DNA of 64,000 nucleotides from Asanoa hainanensis (GTDB lineage Bacteria; Actinomycetota; Actinomycetes; Mycobacteriales; Micromonosporaceae): positions 558,001 to 622,000 of the forward strand of contig NZ_FZPH01000003.1 of the NCBI RefSeq assembly GCF_900188485.1, given 5' to 3'. Below are positions 36,999-44,657 of this stretch, in pieces (position 1 is the stretch's first letter; each line of letters starts with the position of its first letter). A program made the translations under genes and the position numbers. Below the pieces are notes generated by a model that saw nothing but the letters and a program-made list of their open reading frames with translations, had not been told where the DNA came from and did not search any database.

Positions 36999-37796
36999 TC
37001 ACGCCAGACGTGCGCGGAGCACCGCGAGACCGACCGCGATGTCGGGCCCGAACGCCGACACCTGGCTGTAGACGCCCGGGAAGTCCTTGCGCGCGCACCC
37101 GTAGCCCCAGCTCACGATGCCGATCTGCAGCCAGGACCCGTTGGCGTCGAGGCGCACCATCGGGCCGCCCGAGTCGCCCTGGCACGAGTCTTTGCCGCCC
37201 TTGCCGGCGCAGATCATGTCGGAGCCGACGATCGCCATATCGATCTTGCCGTACTTGCGGTCGCACGACGAGTCCGAGACGAAGTCGACCTCGACGGAGC
37301 GCAGCCGGGTCTGCTGGGTGAGCGAGCCTTCCTTCGTCGAGCCCCAGCCCATCACCGTGAACAGACCCTTGTCGTACGTCTGGTCCGCGGCCATGGTCAG
37401 CGTCGGCAGGTCGAACGGCTGCGCGAGTTGGATCAGCGCCCAGTCGTCGCCCGCGGCGGCGTCGGTGTAGTCCGGTGACCGGTAGACGTAGCTCGAGCGG
37501 ATGGTCCGGGCCCGGCTCGACTGCAGGTCGACCGAACCGCCGGTGACCCGGATCGAGGTGTCGGTGCCGCTGCCCTTGACGCAGTGGCCCGCGGTCAGCA
37601 CGACCTGGGGTGCGATCAGCGAGCCGCCGCAGCCGACCGACAACCGGACGACCCACGGGAAGATGCCCTCGTCGACCCGGCTGCCCCCGACGATCCGCTC
37701 GCGACCGGTGCCGTCGTCCGCCTGGGCCGGCCCGGCCAGCAGACCCAGGACCGCCGCCATCACTAGTGTCGCGCCTCCAAAGCGCCGCCCCCGCAT
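36999..37796 (-). CDS. secreted trypsin-like serine protease (S1 family)
   Basis: 265 residues. A signal peptide (about 1-26, ending near AQA) leads into a short propeptide and the activation site IVGG (about 35-38). The catalytic triad is H71 (TAGHC), D118 (DDWALI) and S209 (CQGDSGGP); D203 at the bottom of the specificity pocket implies cleavage after Arg/Lys. Six Cys fit three disulfides. Secretion would require removal of the propeptide for activity. The ATG sits 7 bases after a TAGTGT hexamer. It follows a terminator of the upstream gene. Confidence 0.93.
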   Translation of the reverse strand: MRGRRFGGATLVMAAVLGLLAGPAQADDGTGRERIVGGSRVDEGIFPWVVRLSVGCGGSLIAPQVVLTAGHCVKGSGTDTSIRVTGGSVDLQSSRARTIRSSYVYRSPDYTDAAAGDDWALIQLAQPFDLPTLTMAADQTYDKGLFTVMGWGSTKEGSLTQQTRLRSVEVDFVSDSSCDRKYGKIDMAIVGSDMICAGKGGKDSCQGDSGGPMVRLDANGSWLQIGIVSWGYGCARKDFPGVYSQVSAFGPDIAVGLAVLRARLA

Positions 37797-37803
37797 GGCT
37801 CAG

Positions 37804-37809
37804 ACACTA
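37804..37809 (-). promoter_or_regulatory. -10 element (TAGTGT) for the trypsin gene
   Basis: Read on the minus strand, TAGTGT ends 7 bases before ATG 37796. Confidence 0.45.
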
Positions 37810-37824
37810 GAGCGCACAAAAGCC

Positions 37825-37860
37825 GCAGAGGGCACGAACGCGAGTGTTCGTACCCTCTGC
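37825..37860 (-). terminator. intrinsic terminator of the lytic transglycosylase gene
   Basis: GCAGAGGG-C-ACGAAC (37825-37839) pairs with GTTCGT-A-CCCTCTGC (37846-37860), 14 of 15 positions, 6-base loop. On the minus strand the stem is followed by GGCTTTTG. It begins 12 bases after the stop codon at 37873. Confidence 0.85.
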
Positions 37861-37872
37861 CTCACGTTTGGT

Positions 37873-38547
37873 CTAGTACCAGCCCTCGTCCTCCGAGTGC
37901 GCCCACGCGCCACAGGGGTCGTCGTAGCGGCCCTCGATGTAGCCGAGGCCCCACTTGATCTGGGTGGCCGCACCGGTCTCCCAGTCGGGACCGACCGAGG
38001 CCATCTTGTTGCCGGGCTTGGCCTGTGGGATGCCGTGCGCCCCGGAGCTCGCGTTGTGCGCCTTCGGGTTCCAGCCACTCTCGCGCGTCCAGAGCTTGTC
38101 GAGGCACGGCATCTGGTCGATCTTGAAGCCCTCTTCGAGCAGCAGCGCGCAGCCGATCTTGCGGTTGCCGCTGTACTCGTTGCAGGACTCCGGGATCGGA
38201 CCCGTGTACGGCCTGGCCTTCACCGGCTCCTCGGCCTCTTCGCGCTTCTGGCGGCTGGCCTCCTCGGCCCGCTTGGCCCGCTCGGCGGCCGCCTTGGCCG
38301 CGGCCTGGGCGCGCTGGGCGGCGATCGCCTCGGCGTCCCGGCGCTGGGCCATCATCGACTCGTGCTCGAGATGGTGCTCCTTGAGCAGCGCGTTCTCGGC
38401 CTGCTGGGCCTCCGCGGCGAACCGCGCATCGATCCCCTGCTCTTGGACCCTGCGGTCCTGGCCCAGGTAGTAGCCGCCGCCCACCCCGGTAACGAGGATG
38501 CCGACCGCCAACGCCCGAACCCCGAACCGGCTCCACAGCCGAGTCAC
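37873..38547 (-). CDS. lytic-transglycosylase-like cell-wall protein (transglycosylase/aggregation-factor C-terminal domain)
   Basis: 224 residues from GTG 38547. A membrane or signal helix (about 10-28), a highly charged Ala/Glu/Arg coiled coil (about 30-105), and a C-terminal domain with WTRESGWNPKAHNASSGAHG and IKWGLGYIEGRYDDPCGAWA. That domain is the goose-lysozyme-like or Rpf-like fold in which the Glu of RESGWNP is catalytic. It probably cuts peptidoglycan at the cell surface. GTG 38547 has AAGGGA 7 bases upstream; a longer form from ATG 38655 is possible but would run into a CRP-type site. It ends at a strong terminator. Confidence 0.8.
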   Translation of the reverse strand: MTRLWSRFGVRALAVGILVTGVGGGYYLGQDRRVQEQGIDARFAAEAQQAENALLKEHHLEHESMMAQRRDAEAIAAQRAQAAAKAAAERAKRAEEASRQKREEAEEPVKARPYTGPIPESCNEYSGNRKIGCALLLEEGFKIDQMPCLDKLWTRESGWNPKAHNASSGAHGIPQAKPGNKMASVGPDWETGAATQIKWGLGYIEGRYDDPCGAWAHSEDEGWY

Positions 38548-38578
38548 GAAGTCGTTCCCTTCGTCGGGGACAAGGACA

Positions 38579-38595
38579 GCCCCGGCGTCCGGGGC
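38579..38595 (-). other. short perfect hairpin in the leader of the lytic transglycosylase gene
   Basis: GCCCCGG and CCGGGGC with a 3-base loop, 32 bases before the GTG start. Could affect mRNA stability or initiation; nothing larger resembling a known riboswitch was found. Confidence 0.4.
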
Positions 38596-38657
38596 CTCGT
38601 TCGCTCGCCAGACACCATTGCGCACAGTGAGCCGGGAGGGAAATAGGGAGACCATTG

Positions 38658-38673
38658 TGTGATCTGGGTCACG
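38658..38673. promoter_or_regulatory. CRP-type binding site
   Basis: TGTGA-TCTGGG-TCACG matches the CRP/FNR-family consensus TGTGA-N6-TCACA at 9 of 10 positions. It lies 110 bases before GTG 38547 and 125 bases before the divergent gene at 38798. In mycobacteria, rpfA, a related wall-lytic gene, is a known CRP target. Confidence 0.6.
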
Positions 38674-38797
38674 GGTTAAAGGCGGGTAAGTCCGGCGAAG
38701 TGCCCGCGTGGAAAAAAGGTTTCCGTAACCTGTCGATCCGCGGCCCCCTCGGACGACGCATGGGCAGACAGAGTCAGAGCTTCAGGAGGAATCGGAA

Positions 38798-39388
38798 ATG
38801 AAGGTCAGCACTGGCGCCAGCATGTCGATCGACGGCTTCGTCTCGGGCCCCGGCGAGACCGGGTTCGAGCACCTCTTCGACTGGTACGGCAACGGCGACG
38901 TCGAGGTGCCCACCGGCCACCCGGAGATGACCTGGCACATGACCCGGGCGAGCGCGGACCGCAACAAGCGCTGGTTGGACGAGCTCGGTGCCCTGGTCGT
39001 CGGCCGCAAGCTGTTCGACTTCACGAACGGGTGGGGCGGAAAGCACCCGATGGAGGTACCGACCGTGGTGCTCACCCACAACCCGCCGACGGGGTACGAG
39101 GACAACAAGTGGTTCGCGTTCGAGACCGGCGGGATCGAGGCCGCGATCGCCCGGGCCGGCGAGTTGGCCGGCGGCAAGGGCGTCGGCCTGAACTCGGGCC
39201 GGATCGCCAGCCAGGCCCTCGACGCGGGACTGGTCGACGAGGTCTGGGTCGACCTCGTGCCGGTGCTGCTCGGCGGCGGCACGCCGTTCTTCGACCAGCT
39301 GGGCACCAAGCCGGTCCTGCTGGACGGTCCGTTGGAGACGGTCCAGGGCAACCGAGTGACCCATCTGCGGTACGCCGTGCGCAAGTGA
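38798..39388 (+). CDS. dihydrofolate reductase family protein (RibD C-terminal-like)
   Basis: 196 residues. The N-terminus VSTGASMSIDGFVSGPGE, the middle GALVVGRKLFDF and the end VLLGGGTPFFDQLG are typical of the stand-alone DHFR/RibD-C reductases that are common in actinobacteria and whose substrates are mostly unknown. They bind NADPH through the VGRK and LGGG segments. ATG follows AGGAGGA 7 bases upstream. A perfect bidirectional terminator lies just after the stop codon. Confidence 0.85.
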   Translation: MKVSTGASMSIDGFVSGPGETGFEHLFDWYGNGDVEVPTGHPEMTWHMTRASADRNKRWLDELGALVVGRKLFDFTNGWGGKHPMEVPTVVLTHNPPTGYEDNKWFAFETGGIEAAIARAGELAGGKGVGLNSGRIASQALDAGLVDEVWVDLVPVLLGGGTPFFDQLGTKPVLLDGPLETVQGNRVTHLRYAVRK

Positions 39389-39389
39389 G

Positions 39390-39426
39390 CGAAAAGGGGG
39401 CCCCACGTCGCGGGGCCCCCTTTTCG
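39390..39426. terminator. bidirectional intrinsic terminator
   Basis: CGAAAAGGGGGCCCC (39390-39404) and GGGGCCCCCTTTTCG (39412-39426) pair over all 15 positions with a 7-base loop. A and T runs flank the stem on both sides, so it can stop transcription from the DHFR-like gene and from phoH. Confidence 0.92.
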
Positions 39427-39433
39427 TCGCGGC

Positions 39434-40822
39434 TCAGCTGGGGATGTCCTCCAGCAGGTCGGTGACCACCTCGGCGATCGCGGAGCGCTCCGAGCGGGTC
39501 AGCGTCACGTGCGCGAAGAGCGGATGCCCCTTGAGCGCCTCTATCACCGCCGTGACGCCGTCGTGCCGGCCCACCCGCAGGTTGTCGCGCTGGGCGACGT
39601 CGTGGGTGAGCACGACCCGCGACCCCTGGCCGATCCGGGACAGCACGGTGAGCAGCACCCCGCGCTCCAGCGACTGCGCCTCGTCGACGATGACAAACGC
39701 GTCGTGCAGGCTCCGGCCGCGGATGTGGGTCAGCGGCAGCACCTCGAGCATGCCGCGGCCGAGCACCTCTTCCCGGACGTTCTCGTGCACCACCGCGCCG
39801 AGCGTGTCGAAGACCGCCTGGGCCCACGGCGACATCTTCTCGGTCTCGCTGCCGGGCAGATAGCCGAGCTCCTGGCCGCCGACCGCGTAGAGCGGGCGGA
39901 ACACGATCACCTTCTTGTGCCGGCGGCGCTCCATGACCGCTTCCAGACCCGCGCACAGCGCCAACGCCGACTTGCCGGTGCCCGCCCGACCGCCCAGCGA
40001 GACGATCCCGATCGACTCGTCGAGCAGCAGGTCGAGGGCGATCCGCTGCTCGGCGGACCGGCCACGCAGGCCGAACGCCTCCCGGTCGCCGCGGACCAGT
40101 CGGACCACCTTGTCCGGCAGCACCCGGGCGAGGGCCGAGCCGCGTGACGAGTGCAGCACCAGGCCGGTGTGACAGGGCAGCTCGGCCGCCGCGTCCAGGG
40201 CCAGGTCGGCACCGCCGTACAGCTCGTTGACGTCGTCGTCGCCCACCTCGATCTCGGCCATTCCGGTCCAGGTCGGGTCGCTGGCCTGGCCGTGCCGGTA
40301 TTCGTCCGCGGCGAGCCCGACCGCGGCGGCCTTGACCCGCAGCGGCATGTCCTTGCTGACCAGCGTGACCTGACGACCTTCGCCGGCGAGGTTGAGGGCT
40401 ACCGACAGGATCCGCGCGTCGTTGGACTCGTTGCGGAAGCCGGGCGGCAGCACACCGTCATCGGAGTGGTTGAGCTCGACGCGCAGCGTGCCGCCGAGGT
40501 CGTTGATGGGCACCGGCTGGTCCAGCCGACCGTGCTTGATCCGCAGCTCGTCGAGCATGCGCAGCGACTGCCGCGCGAACCAGCCGAGCTCCGGATGGTG
40601 ACGCTTGCCCTCCAGTTCGGTGATCACCACCAACGGGAGCACGACCTCGTGCTCGGCGAAGCGGCGAAAGGCGGCGGGGTCGGACAGCAGGACCGAGGTG
40701 TCCAGGACGTAGACCGGCCGAGGTGGCCCGTCCTCCTTGGCCGCGGCCTTGCGCCCGCGCGGGGCGCGGGCGGTCGCGGAGGTGTCCTGGGTGGCCCGGG
40801 AAGTGGTGCGCGCAGTTGTCAC
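39434..40822 (-). CDS. phoH2: PIN-PhoH fusion ATPase/ribonuclease
   Basis: 462 residues. A short basic Ala/Thr-rich N-terminus, then a PIN nuclease domain ([11 protein letters not shown] near 40-50, further acids in NESNDARIL and LVSKDMPL), then a PhoH ATPase domain with Walker [12 protein letters not shown] and Walker [10 protein letters not shown]. The M. tuberculosis PhoH2 (Rv1095) of the same design is an RNA helicase and ribonuclease. GTG 40822 agrees with family length; the longer frame upstream is not supported. No small antitoxin-like gene directly upstream was found, although PhoH2 is often preceded by one (phoAT). Confidence 0.9.
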   Translation of the reverse strand: MTTARTTSRATQDTSATARAPRGRKAAAKEDGPPRPVYVLDTSVLLSDPAAFRRFAEHEVVLPLVVITELEGKRHHPELGWFARQSLRMLDELRIKHGRLDQPVPINDLGGTLRVELNHSDDGVLPPGFRNESNDARILSVALNLAGEGRQVTLVSKDMPLRVKAAAVGLAADEYRHGQASDPTWTGMAEIEVGDDDVNELYGGADLALDAAAELPCHTGLVLHSSRGSALARVLPDKVVRLVRGDREAFGLRGRSAEQRIALDLLLDESIGIVSLGGRAGTGKSALALCAGLEAVMERRRHKKVIVFRPLYAVGGQELGYLPGSETEKMSPWAQAVFDTLGAVVHENVREEVLGRGMLEVLPLTHIRGRSLHDAFVIVDEAQSLERGVLLTVLSRIGQGSRVVLTHDVAQRDNLRVGRHDGVTAVIEALKGHPLFAHVTLTRSERSAIAEVVTDLLEDIPS

Positions 40823-41218
40823 AGGCCTGCTCCGGCGAGCGTGCACCCGGACCGCCCGCGTGTTTCCGCCTCGTCCGGTGCCCGGGAGCACGGGGTCGGA
40901 TGCGGGCCCCGTGGCGATGTCGTCGCAGGTCCAGGCCGGCCGGCTGGCGTGGGATGACCCCTCGCCATGGCTAGACGCTAACTGGCATCTGCCATCCGGG
41001 GGAAGTACACGCCGAAGTAAGACCGACTCGTTTACCGCGATTTCTTCTTCGACCACGAGGGGTTGGCCGGCCCGGCTGGCGCTAGCCGGGCCGGCCACCG
41101 GCGGCGACGCGCGCCCCTCACGCGTCGCTGCCGTCGGGATCGGGGCCACCGGACTGGCCCGATCCCTGGTGCGCGCGACCGCCCTGCCACCGGGCGGTCA
41201 GCGCTCGCGGGTGACCAC
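40823..41218. other. 396-base intergenic region upstream of phoH
   Basis: No gene seen in either direction. It holds the phoH upstream region, a short palindrome TGGCATCTGCCA at 40983-40994, and a strong hairpin at 41064-41097. Confidence 0.7.
41064..41097. terminator. GC-rich hairpin downstream of the 41219 gene
   Basis: TGGCCGGCCCGGCT (41064-41077) and AGCCGGGCCGGCCA (41084-41097) pair perfectly over 14 bp with a 6-base loop. No T-tract. It lies 121 bases beyond the stop codon of the minus-strand gene. Confidence 0.5.
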
Positions 41219-41551
41219 TCACCCCACGGGCTGGCTCGCGATCTCGCGAACCTCCGCGGCGTGCCGTCCGCCGTCGGTTGTGGTCCCCACGAAGGAGGCG
41301 CTCAGATAGGTGGTTCCCGAACCGATCAAGGTGGTCGGGACGTCCGGTGCGGACCGTTGCCGCGGTTCCGCCCGGGCCGTTGCCGCCACCGCCCGCACCC
41401 CCTGGCGCCGGCGAAGCCCTACGCCCCGGTCGCCATCGAAAAAGCCTTGTCTGTAGCCGGTCCGGTATCCCACCCGCCCGTGCAGCCGACCAGCGGCGTA
41501 GCTGGACGAACCGAGCATCAGGACGAGGAAGATCGCGAAATACACGGTCAT
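41219..41551 (-). CDS. hypothetical small membrane protein
   Basis: 110 residues from ATG 41551. The N-terminus TVYFAIFLVLMLGSSSYAAG (from residue 2) is a hydrophobic segment that could be a signal peptide or anchor. It is followed by a motif GYRTGYRQGFFDGDR, in which Gly and aromatic residues alternate, then an Arg/Ala-rich basic region and a short C-terminus. The family is not known. GAGGGG upstream supports the start. Probably in one transcript with the gene at 41568, whose stop is 16 bases upstream. Confidence 0.6.
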   Translation of the reverse strand: MTVYFAIFLVLMLGSSSYAAGRLHGRVGYRTGYRQGFFDGDRGVGLRRRQGVRAVAATARAEPRQRSAPDVPTTLIGSGTTYLSASFVGTTTDGGRHAAEVREIASQPVG

Positions 41552-41567
41552 CGGTACGTGCTGCCCC

Positions 41568-41924
41568 TCACCGCTCGTCGGGATAGCGCGGTGCACGGTC
41601 GATCCGCGGATGGCCGGCCAGCAGGTGGTCGATGTCGTCCACACCGACCTCCTCGACCAGCTCGACGGCGACCCGGCACTGGTCGATGACCACCTCGGCG
41701 ACCGAGGTGCGGCGCAGCTCGGCGCCGGTGTCGTAGACCCTGATCCGCAGGTCGGGGCAGCCGAGGTGGAGGCGCCACGCGTCCCACTCGGTCATGTCGG
41801 CGACCTGCAGCGATACGTATCTGGCACCGCGGGCGAGGTAGAGCCGCCACGGTGCGGTGATGCCGGCCGCGACTCCCGCCGCGATCAGCCCGAACGCCTG
41901 CTCCCGGGTGGCCAGCTCGGTCAT
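41568..41924 (-). CDS. hypothetical protein with N-terminal hydrophobic segment
   Basis: 118 residues from ATG 41924. Residues about 8-22 (FGLIAAGVAAGITAPW) are hydrophobic; the remainder is soluble with conserved-looking Trp residues and an acidic C-terminal half (VAVELVEEVGVDDIDHLLAGHP). Not recognised. The longer frame is Arg/Cys-rich and lies in the promoter region shared with the divergent XRE-type gene. Its location opposite that regulator makes it a candidate target. Confidence 0.6.
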   Translation of the reverse strand: MTELATREQAFGLIAAGVAAGITAPWRLYLARGARYVSLQVADMTEWDAWRLHLGCPDLRIRVYDTGAELRRTSVAEVVIDQCRVAVELVEEVGVDDIDHLLAGHPRIDRAPRYPDER

Positions 41925-41942
41925 CGCCCGGAACCCCCTGAT

Positions 41943-42018
41943 GTCACGTACCCGTGACGCGTTTCGACACTGTTCGTCTCGTTCACGTGACACACCGTAA
42001 GGCGTATCACACGCGTGA
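41943..42018. promoter_or_regulatory. cluster of TCAC/GTGA dyads in the divergent promoter region
   Basis: GTCACG-TACC-CGTGAC (41943-41958), the perfect palindrome TCACGTGA (41983-41990) and TCAC-ACGC-GTGA (42007-42018) lie within 76 bases between the 41924 gene and the XRE-type gene, spaced 24-40 bases apart. Likely operator sites of the adjacent regulator, which is inference. Confidence 0.55.
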
Positions 42019-42062
42019 CAGCATCGGCTTTTCGGGCGATTAGCGCGGAACCTGCGTCGGCC

Positions 42063-42068
42063 TAGTCT
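42063..42068 (+). promoter_or_regulatory. -10 element (TAGTCT) for the XRE-type gene
   Basis: TAGTCT ends 6 bases before GTG 42075. Confidence 0.5.
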
Positions 42069-42074
42069 GACCAC

Positions 42075-42635
42075 GTGACGCTGCCCGAACGACCTGCTCG
42101 ATCGTTTACCGGCGATCGGCCCGACCCGTCTCGCACGCGATACACACAGCCCATCTCAGGCCGGAAGATCGAGAACTGGCCGTACCGTCAGCCGGTGCCG
42201 GACACCTCCCCCGGGCGCAAGATCGCGTTCGCCGCATTCGTTCGTAAGGCGCTCGAAGACGCGCGGACGACCCGCGCCTGGAGCGGTTCCGAGGTGTCCC
42301 GTCGCACGGGCGTGTCCCGACAGACGATCAACCGCTGGGTACGCGCCGACTGGGCGAGCGACCCCGAGGCCGAACGGGTGGTCGCGTTCTGCGCGGGCCT
42401 GGGCCTCAACCCGTCCACCGCGTTCGGCGTGCTCGGCTGGGACGCCGCCACCTCCGGCCGGCCCGCGCCCACAGCTCCGCCGATGGACCCCGACGTCGAG
42501 GCGCTGCTGCGCCGGCTCGTCGACCCCAATGTGTCCGATGCGGAGAAGTTCCACATTCGAGAGACGATCCGCTATCTCGCGTACCGGCCATTGCTTCCGT
42601 CGGATCGGCCTGCCAAGCGCCGCAGGGCGGTTTAA
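42075..42635 (+). CDS. helix-turn-helix (XRE-type) transcriptional regulator
   Basis: 186 residues. A disordered N-terminus of about 45 residues precedes a helix-turn-helix in AFVRKALEDARTTRAWSGSEVSRRTGVSRQTINRWVRAD (about 53-91) in the standard XRE arrangement. The C-terminal half has a short helical region (DPDVEALLRRLVDPNVSDAEKFHI) and a basic tail. It probably binds dyads in its own upstream region. The GTG start and the -10 hexamer 6 bases before it suggest a leaderless message. The target genes are not known beyond the neighbour in divergent orientation. Confidence 0.8.
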   Translation: MTLPERPARSFTGDRPDPSRTRYTQPISGRKIENWPYRQPVPDTSPGRKIAFAAFVRKALEDARTTRAWSGSEVSRRTGVSRQTINRWVRADWASDPEAERVVAFCAGLGLNPSTAFGVLGWDAATSGRPAPTAPPMDPDVEALLRRLVDPNVSDAEKFHIRETIRYLAYRPLLPSDRPAKRRRAV

Positions 42636-42816
42636 ACGTTTAAGTAGCCGTCTCGTTACGCAGATGGCGAAAGAAGCTGCGACTCGTGTGGCGAATGGCA
42701 CGATCTTTACGCCCGCAGCGCAGTAGCGTGCGCGTTTGTACTGCTTGGGCTCGGGTCGGGTGGGGAGCACCGGAGGTCAGCCAAAGCCCTGCGGGACAAC
42801 GAAGGAGGGGTCTGCG

Positions 42817-43173
42817 ATGGCCCTGAAGTGGGGGGCGGTCGTCGTTGCGGCCGTCTCGGTCACGCTGTTCACGACAGCCAACATCATTGTCGGGGTGCTA
42901 GACACGAGCGAAGTTCCGTCGGCGTTCAACATGGCGACCATCGCGGTGGCGTCGGTAGGCACCGTCGTCGCGGTGCTGGCCGAGATGTACTCGCGCGTCA
43001 ACAGCAGGATCGCCGCGCTCGCCGAGTTCGTGGCCATGCGGTTGAACGAGGTCGACGCGCACACGGGCGACCGCAACGCCGGATTCGTCGAGGGTTACCT
43101 GCTCAGCCACGGCGAGGAAGCGGGCGCCATCGTCCCGTTCGCACAGCGGACAGGGCGACAGCAAGATCGTTAA
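42817..43173 (+). CDS. hypothetical small membrane protein
   Basis: 118 residues from ATG 42817, which follows AAGGAGGGG. Two hydrophobic segments (about 5-26 and 36-57) are joined by a short acidic loop and followed by an amphipathic helix (AEMYSRVNSRIAALAEFVAMRLNE) and a polar tail. The family is unknown. The upstream gap of about 180 bases from the XRE gene holds no recognised site other than the ribosome-binding site. Confidence 0.65.
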   Translation: MALKWGAVVVAAVSVTLFTTANIIVGVLDTSEVPSAFNMATIAVASVGTVVAVLAEMYSRVNSRIAALAEFVAMRLNEVDAHTGDRNAGFVEGYLLSHGEEAGAIVPFAQRTGRQQDR

Positions 43174-43234
43174 TTGGGGGGCGGGGGCTTGTCAACCGGG
43201 TGATCCGTCGGGTCCGGCGGCGGCTCACACCCGG

Positions 43235-43240
43235 TAGGCT
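43235..43240 (+). promoter_or_regulatory. -10 element (TAGGCT) for otsB
   Basis: TAGGCT ends 6 bases before GTG 43247. Confidence 0.45.
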
Positions 43241-43246
43241 TGCCAT

Positions 43247-44068
43247 GTGCGGGGGTCAGATCACGGCCACGGGCGCGACGACCGCCCGCTGAACGCGGAG
43301 AGCGCATGGCGCTTGACCGCGGACCGGGCCGACGAGTGCGTCCTTTTCTTCGACTTCGACGGCACGTTGGCGCCGGTGGCGGACGATCCGACCGCGGTGC
43401 GCCCGGTGCCCCGGGCGCTGTCGGCGATCGACGCGCTGGCCCGGGTCGTGCGCCGGGTGGCGATCGTCTCGGCCCGCCCGGTCGACTTCCTCCGCGACCG
43501 CCTGGGCGCCGCCGACGTCGACCTGTACGGCCTCTACGGCCTCGAACACAGCCACGGCGCCGGCCCGACGGTCACCGAGCCCGCGGCGCTGCCCTGGGTG
43601 CCGGCGATGGCCGACCTGGCCGACCGCGCCCGCGCCGAGCTACCGGCGGAGATCCTGGTCGAATACAAGCGCCTGTCGGTGGCCCTGCACTACCGCACGG
43701 CGCCGGAGCTGGCCGGCGAGGTCGAGCGCTGGGGCAACGCCGAGGCCGAGCGGCTGGGCCTGCGAATCCAGGCCGGGCGGATGGTGCTGGAGCTCAAGCC
43801 GCCGGTCGACCGCGACAAGGGCCTGGTGATCGGCGAGGCGGTCGCCTCGGCCGGCTGCGCCTGGTACTTCGGCGACGACGTCTCCGACCTCAAGGCGTTC
43901 GCGGCGCTGCGCGACCGGTCAGAACGCGACCCGTCCTTCTTCGGGGTCTGCGTCGCGGTGGCCAACCCGGAAACCGGCCAGGCCGTGGCGGGTGCCGCCG
44001 ACCTGACCTTCGACTCCCCCGAGGCGCTTGGCGACTTCCTGGACGACGCCGCGGCTTCGGTGCGGTGA
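43247..44068 (+). CDS. otsB: trehalose-6-phosphate phosphatase
   Basis: 273 residues. The HAD motif I is FFDFDGTLAP with D36 and D38; SARPVDFLRDRLG and the Lys of YKRLSVALHYR follow, and the final motif is YFGDDVSDLKAF. This is the OtsB branch that removes phosphate from trehalose-6-phosphate to make trehalose, an osmolyte and cell-wall precursor sugar. The OtsA synthase is not in the window. GTG 43247 is 6 bases after a TAGGCT hexamer; an ATG overlaps it in another frame. Confidence 0.9.
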   Translation: MRGSDHGHGRDDRPLNAESAWRLTADRADECVLFFDFDGTLAPVADDPTAVRPVPRALSAIDALARVVRRVAIVSARPVDFLRDRLGAADVDLYGLYGLEHSHGAGPTVTEPAALPWVPAMADLADRARAELPAEILVEYKRLSVALHYRTAPELAGEVERWGNAEAERLGLRIQAGRMVLELKPPVDRDKGLVIGEAVASAGCAWYFGDDVSDLKAFAALRDRSERDPSFFGVCVAVANPETGQAVAGAADLTFDSPEALGDFLDDAAASVR

Positions 44069-44110
44069 TCTGCGATCAGCCACGCAGTGGCTCGGTGCGC
44101 TGACGCCTTG

Positions 44111-44608
44111 TCAGGCGCCCCAGCGGGCGCAGGCGGAGTTCAGCAGGCTCGTGTAGGCGCGTAGGTCAGGCTGGCCCGGTCGCCAGCTGGCGACCTCGTT
44201 GGCCACCTTCACCAGGTCGGCCTTGAGCTTGGAGTCACGGGCCTCCTTGGCGCGCTCCAGGATGAAGCCCGACCACTTCCGGCCGACCATCTCCTTGTCG
44301 GACTGCACCGCGTTGTCGTACGACCGCGAGTAGTCGTTCGTGGCGGTGCGGACCCGGCCGCAGACGGTGCGATCGGCCGGCGGGGTCATCTCGGTGCCGG
44401 GCACGCTGGTCGCGGTCGGCTCGGCCGCCGCACTCGGCGGCGCGGTCGGCTCGGCCGCGGGGCTCGGTGGTGCGGTGGCCGCGGCGGACTGCGGCGTGGC
44501 CGTCGACGCCGGCCCGGCCACCTGGCGGTCCACCGTGGACGTGCAGCCGAGGGCCAGCGCCCCAGCGGTGATCACGAGCCCGACCTGGAGCACTCCGCGC
44601 AGCCTCAT
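44111..44608 (-). CDS. putative lipoprotein
   Basis: 165 residues. Signal peptide RLRGVLQVGLVITAGALALGC with lipobox and lipidation at C22. A tandem Pro/Ala/Thr linker with a repeated (S/P)AAEPTAPPS-like unit (about 45-72) is followed by a helical domain (about 90-165) that includes two Cys (TVCGRV and NSACARWGA) which may form a disulfide. Not recognised. The longer frame adds only eight residues before the signal peptide. Confidence 0.7.
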   Translation of the reverse strand: MRLRGVLQVGLVITAGALALGCTSTVDRQVAGPASTATPQSAAATAPPSPAAEPTAPPSAAAEPTATSVPGTEMTPPADRTVCGRVRTATNDYSRSYDNAVQSDKEMVGRKWSGFILERAKEARDSKLKADLVKVANEVASWRPGQPDLRAYTSLLNSACARWGA

Positions 44609-44657
44609 GGCAGGAAGTGTGCCGCGCGGCATCGACGGCCGCCACCCGCCGACGGGC

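Noticed and set aside
37830-37856. LexA-like box (CGAAC...GTTCG)
   Set aside because: The spacing is six bases rather than the usual four, and the sequence is the inner part of a terminator stem with a T-run on the minus strand.
38548-38655. N-terminal extension of the lytic transglycosylase to 260 residues
   Set aside because: Its start would abut the CRP-type site, leaving no room for a leader, while GTG 38547 has a good ribosome-binding site. Kept only as an alternative.
38548-38797. c-di-AMP (ydaO-type) riboswitch before the lytic transglycosylase gene
   Set aside because: Such genes often carry it, but I could find only short fragments resembling its conserved segments and no full set. 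The leader shows only a simple hairpin and a CRP-type site.
40823-41149. N-terminal extension of PhoH to 571 residues
   Set aside because: It would be unlike the family, crosses the hairpin region and has no start signal; GTG 40822 fits the known PhoH2 length.
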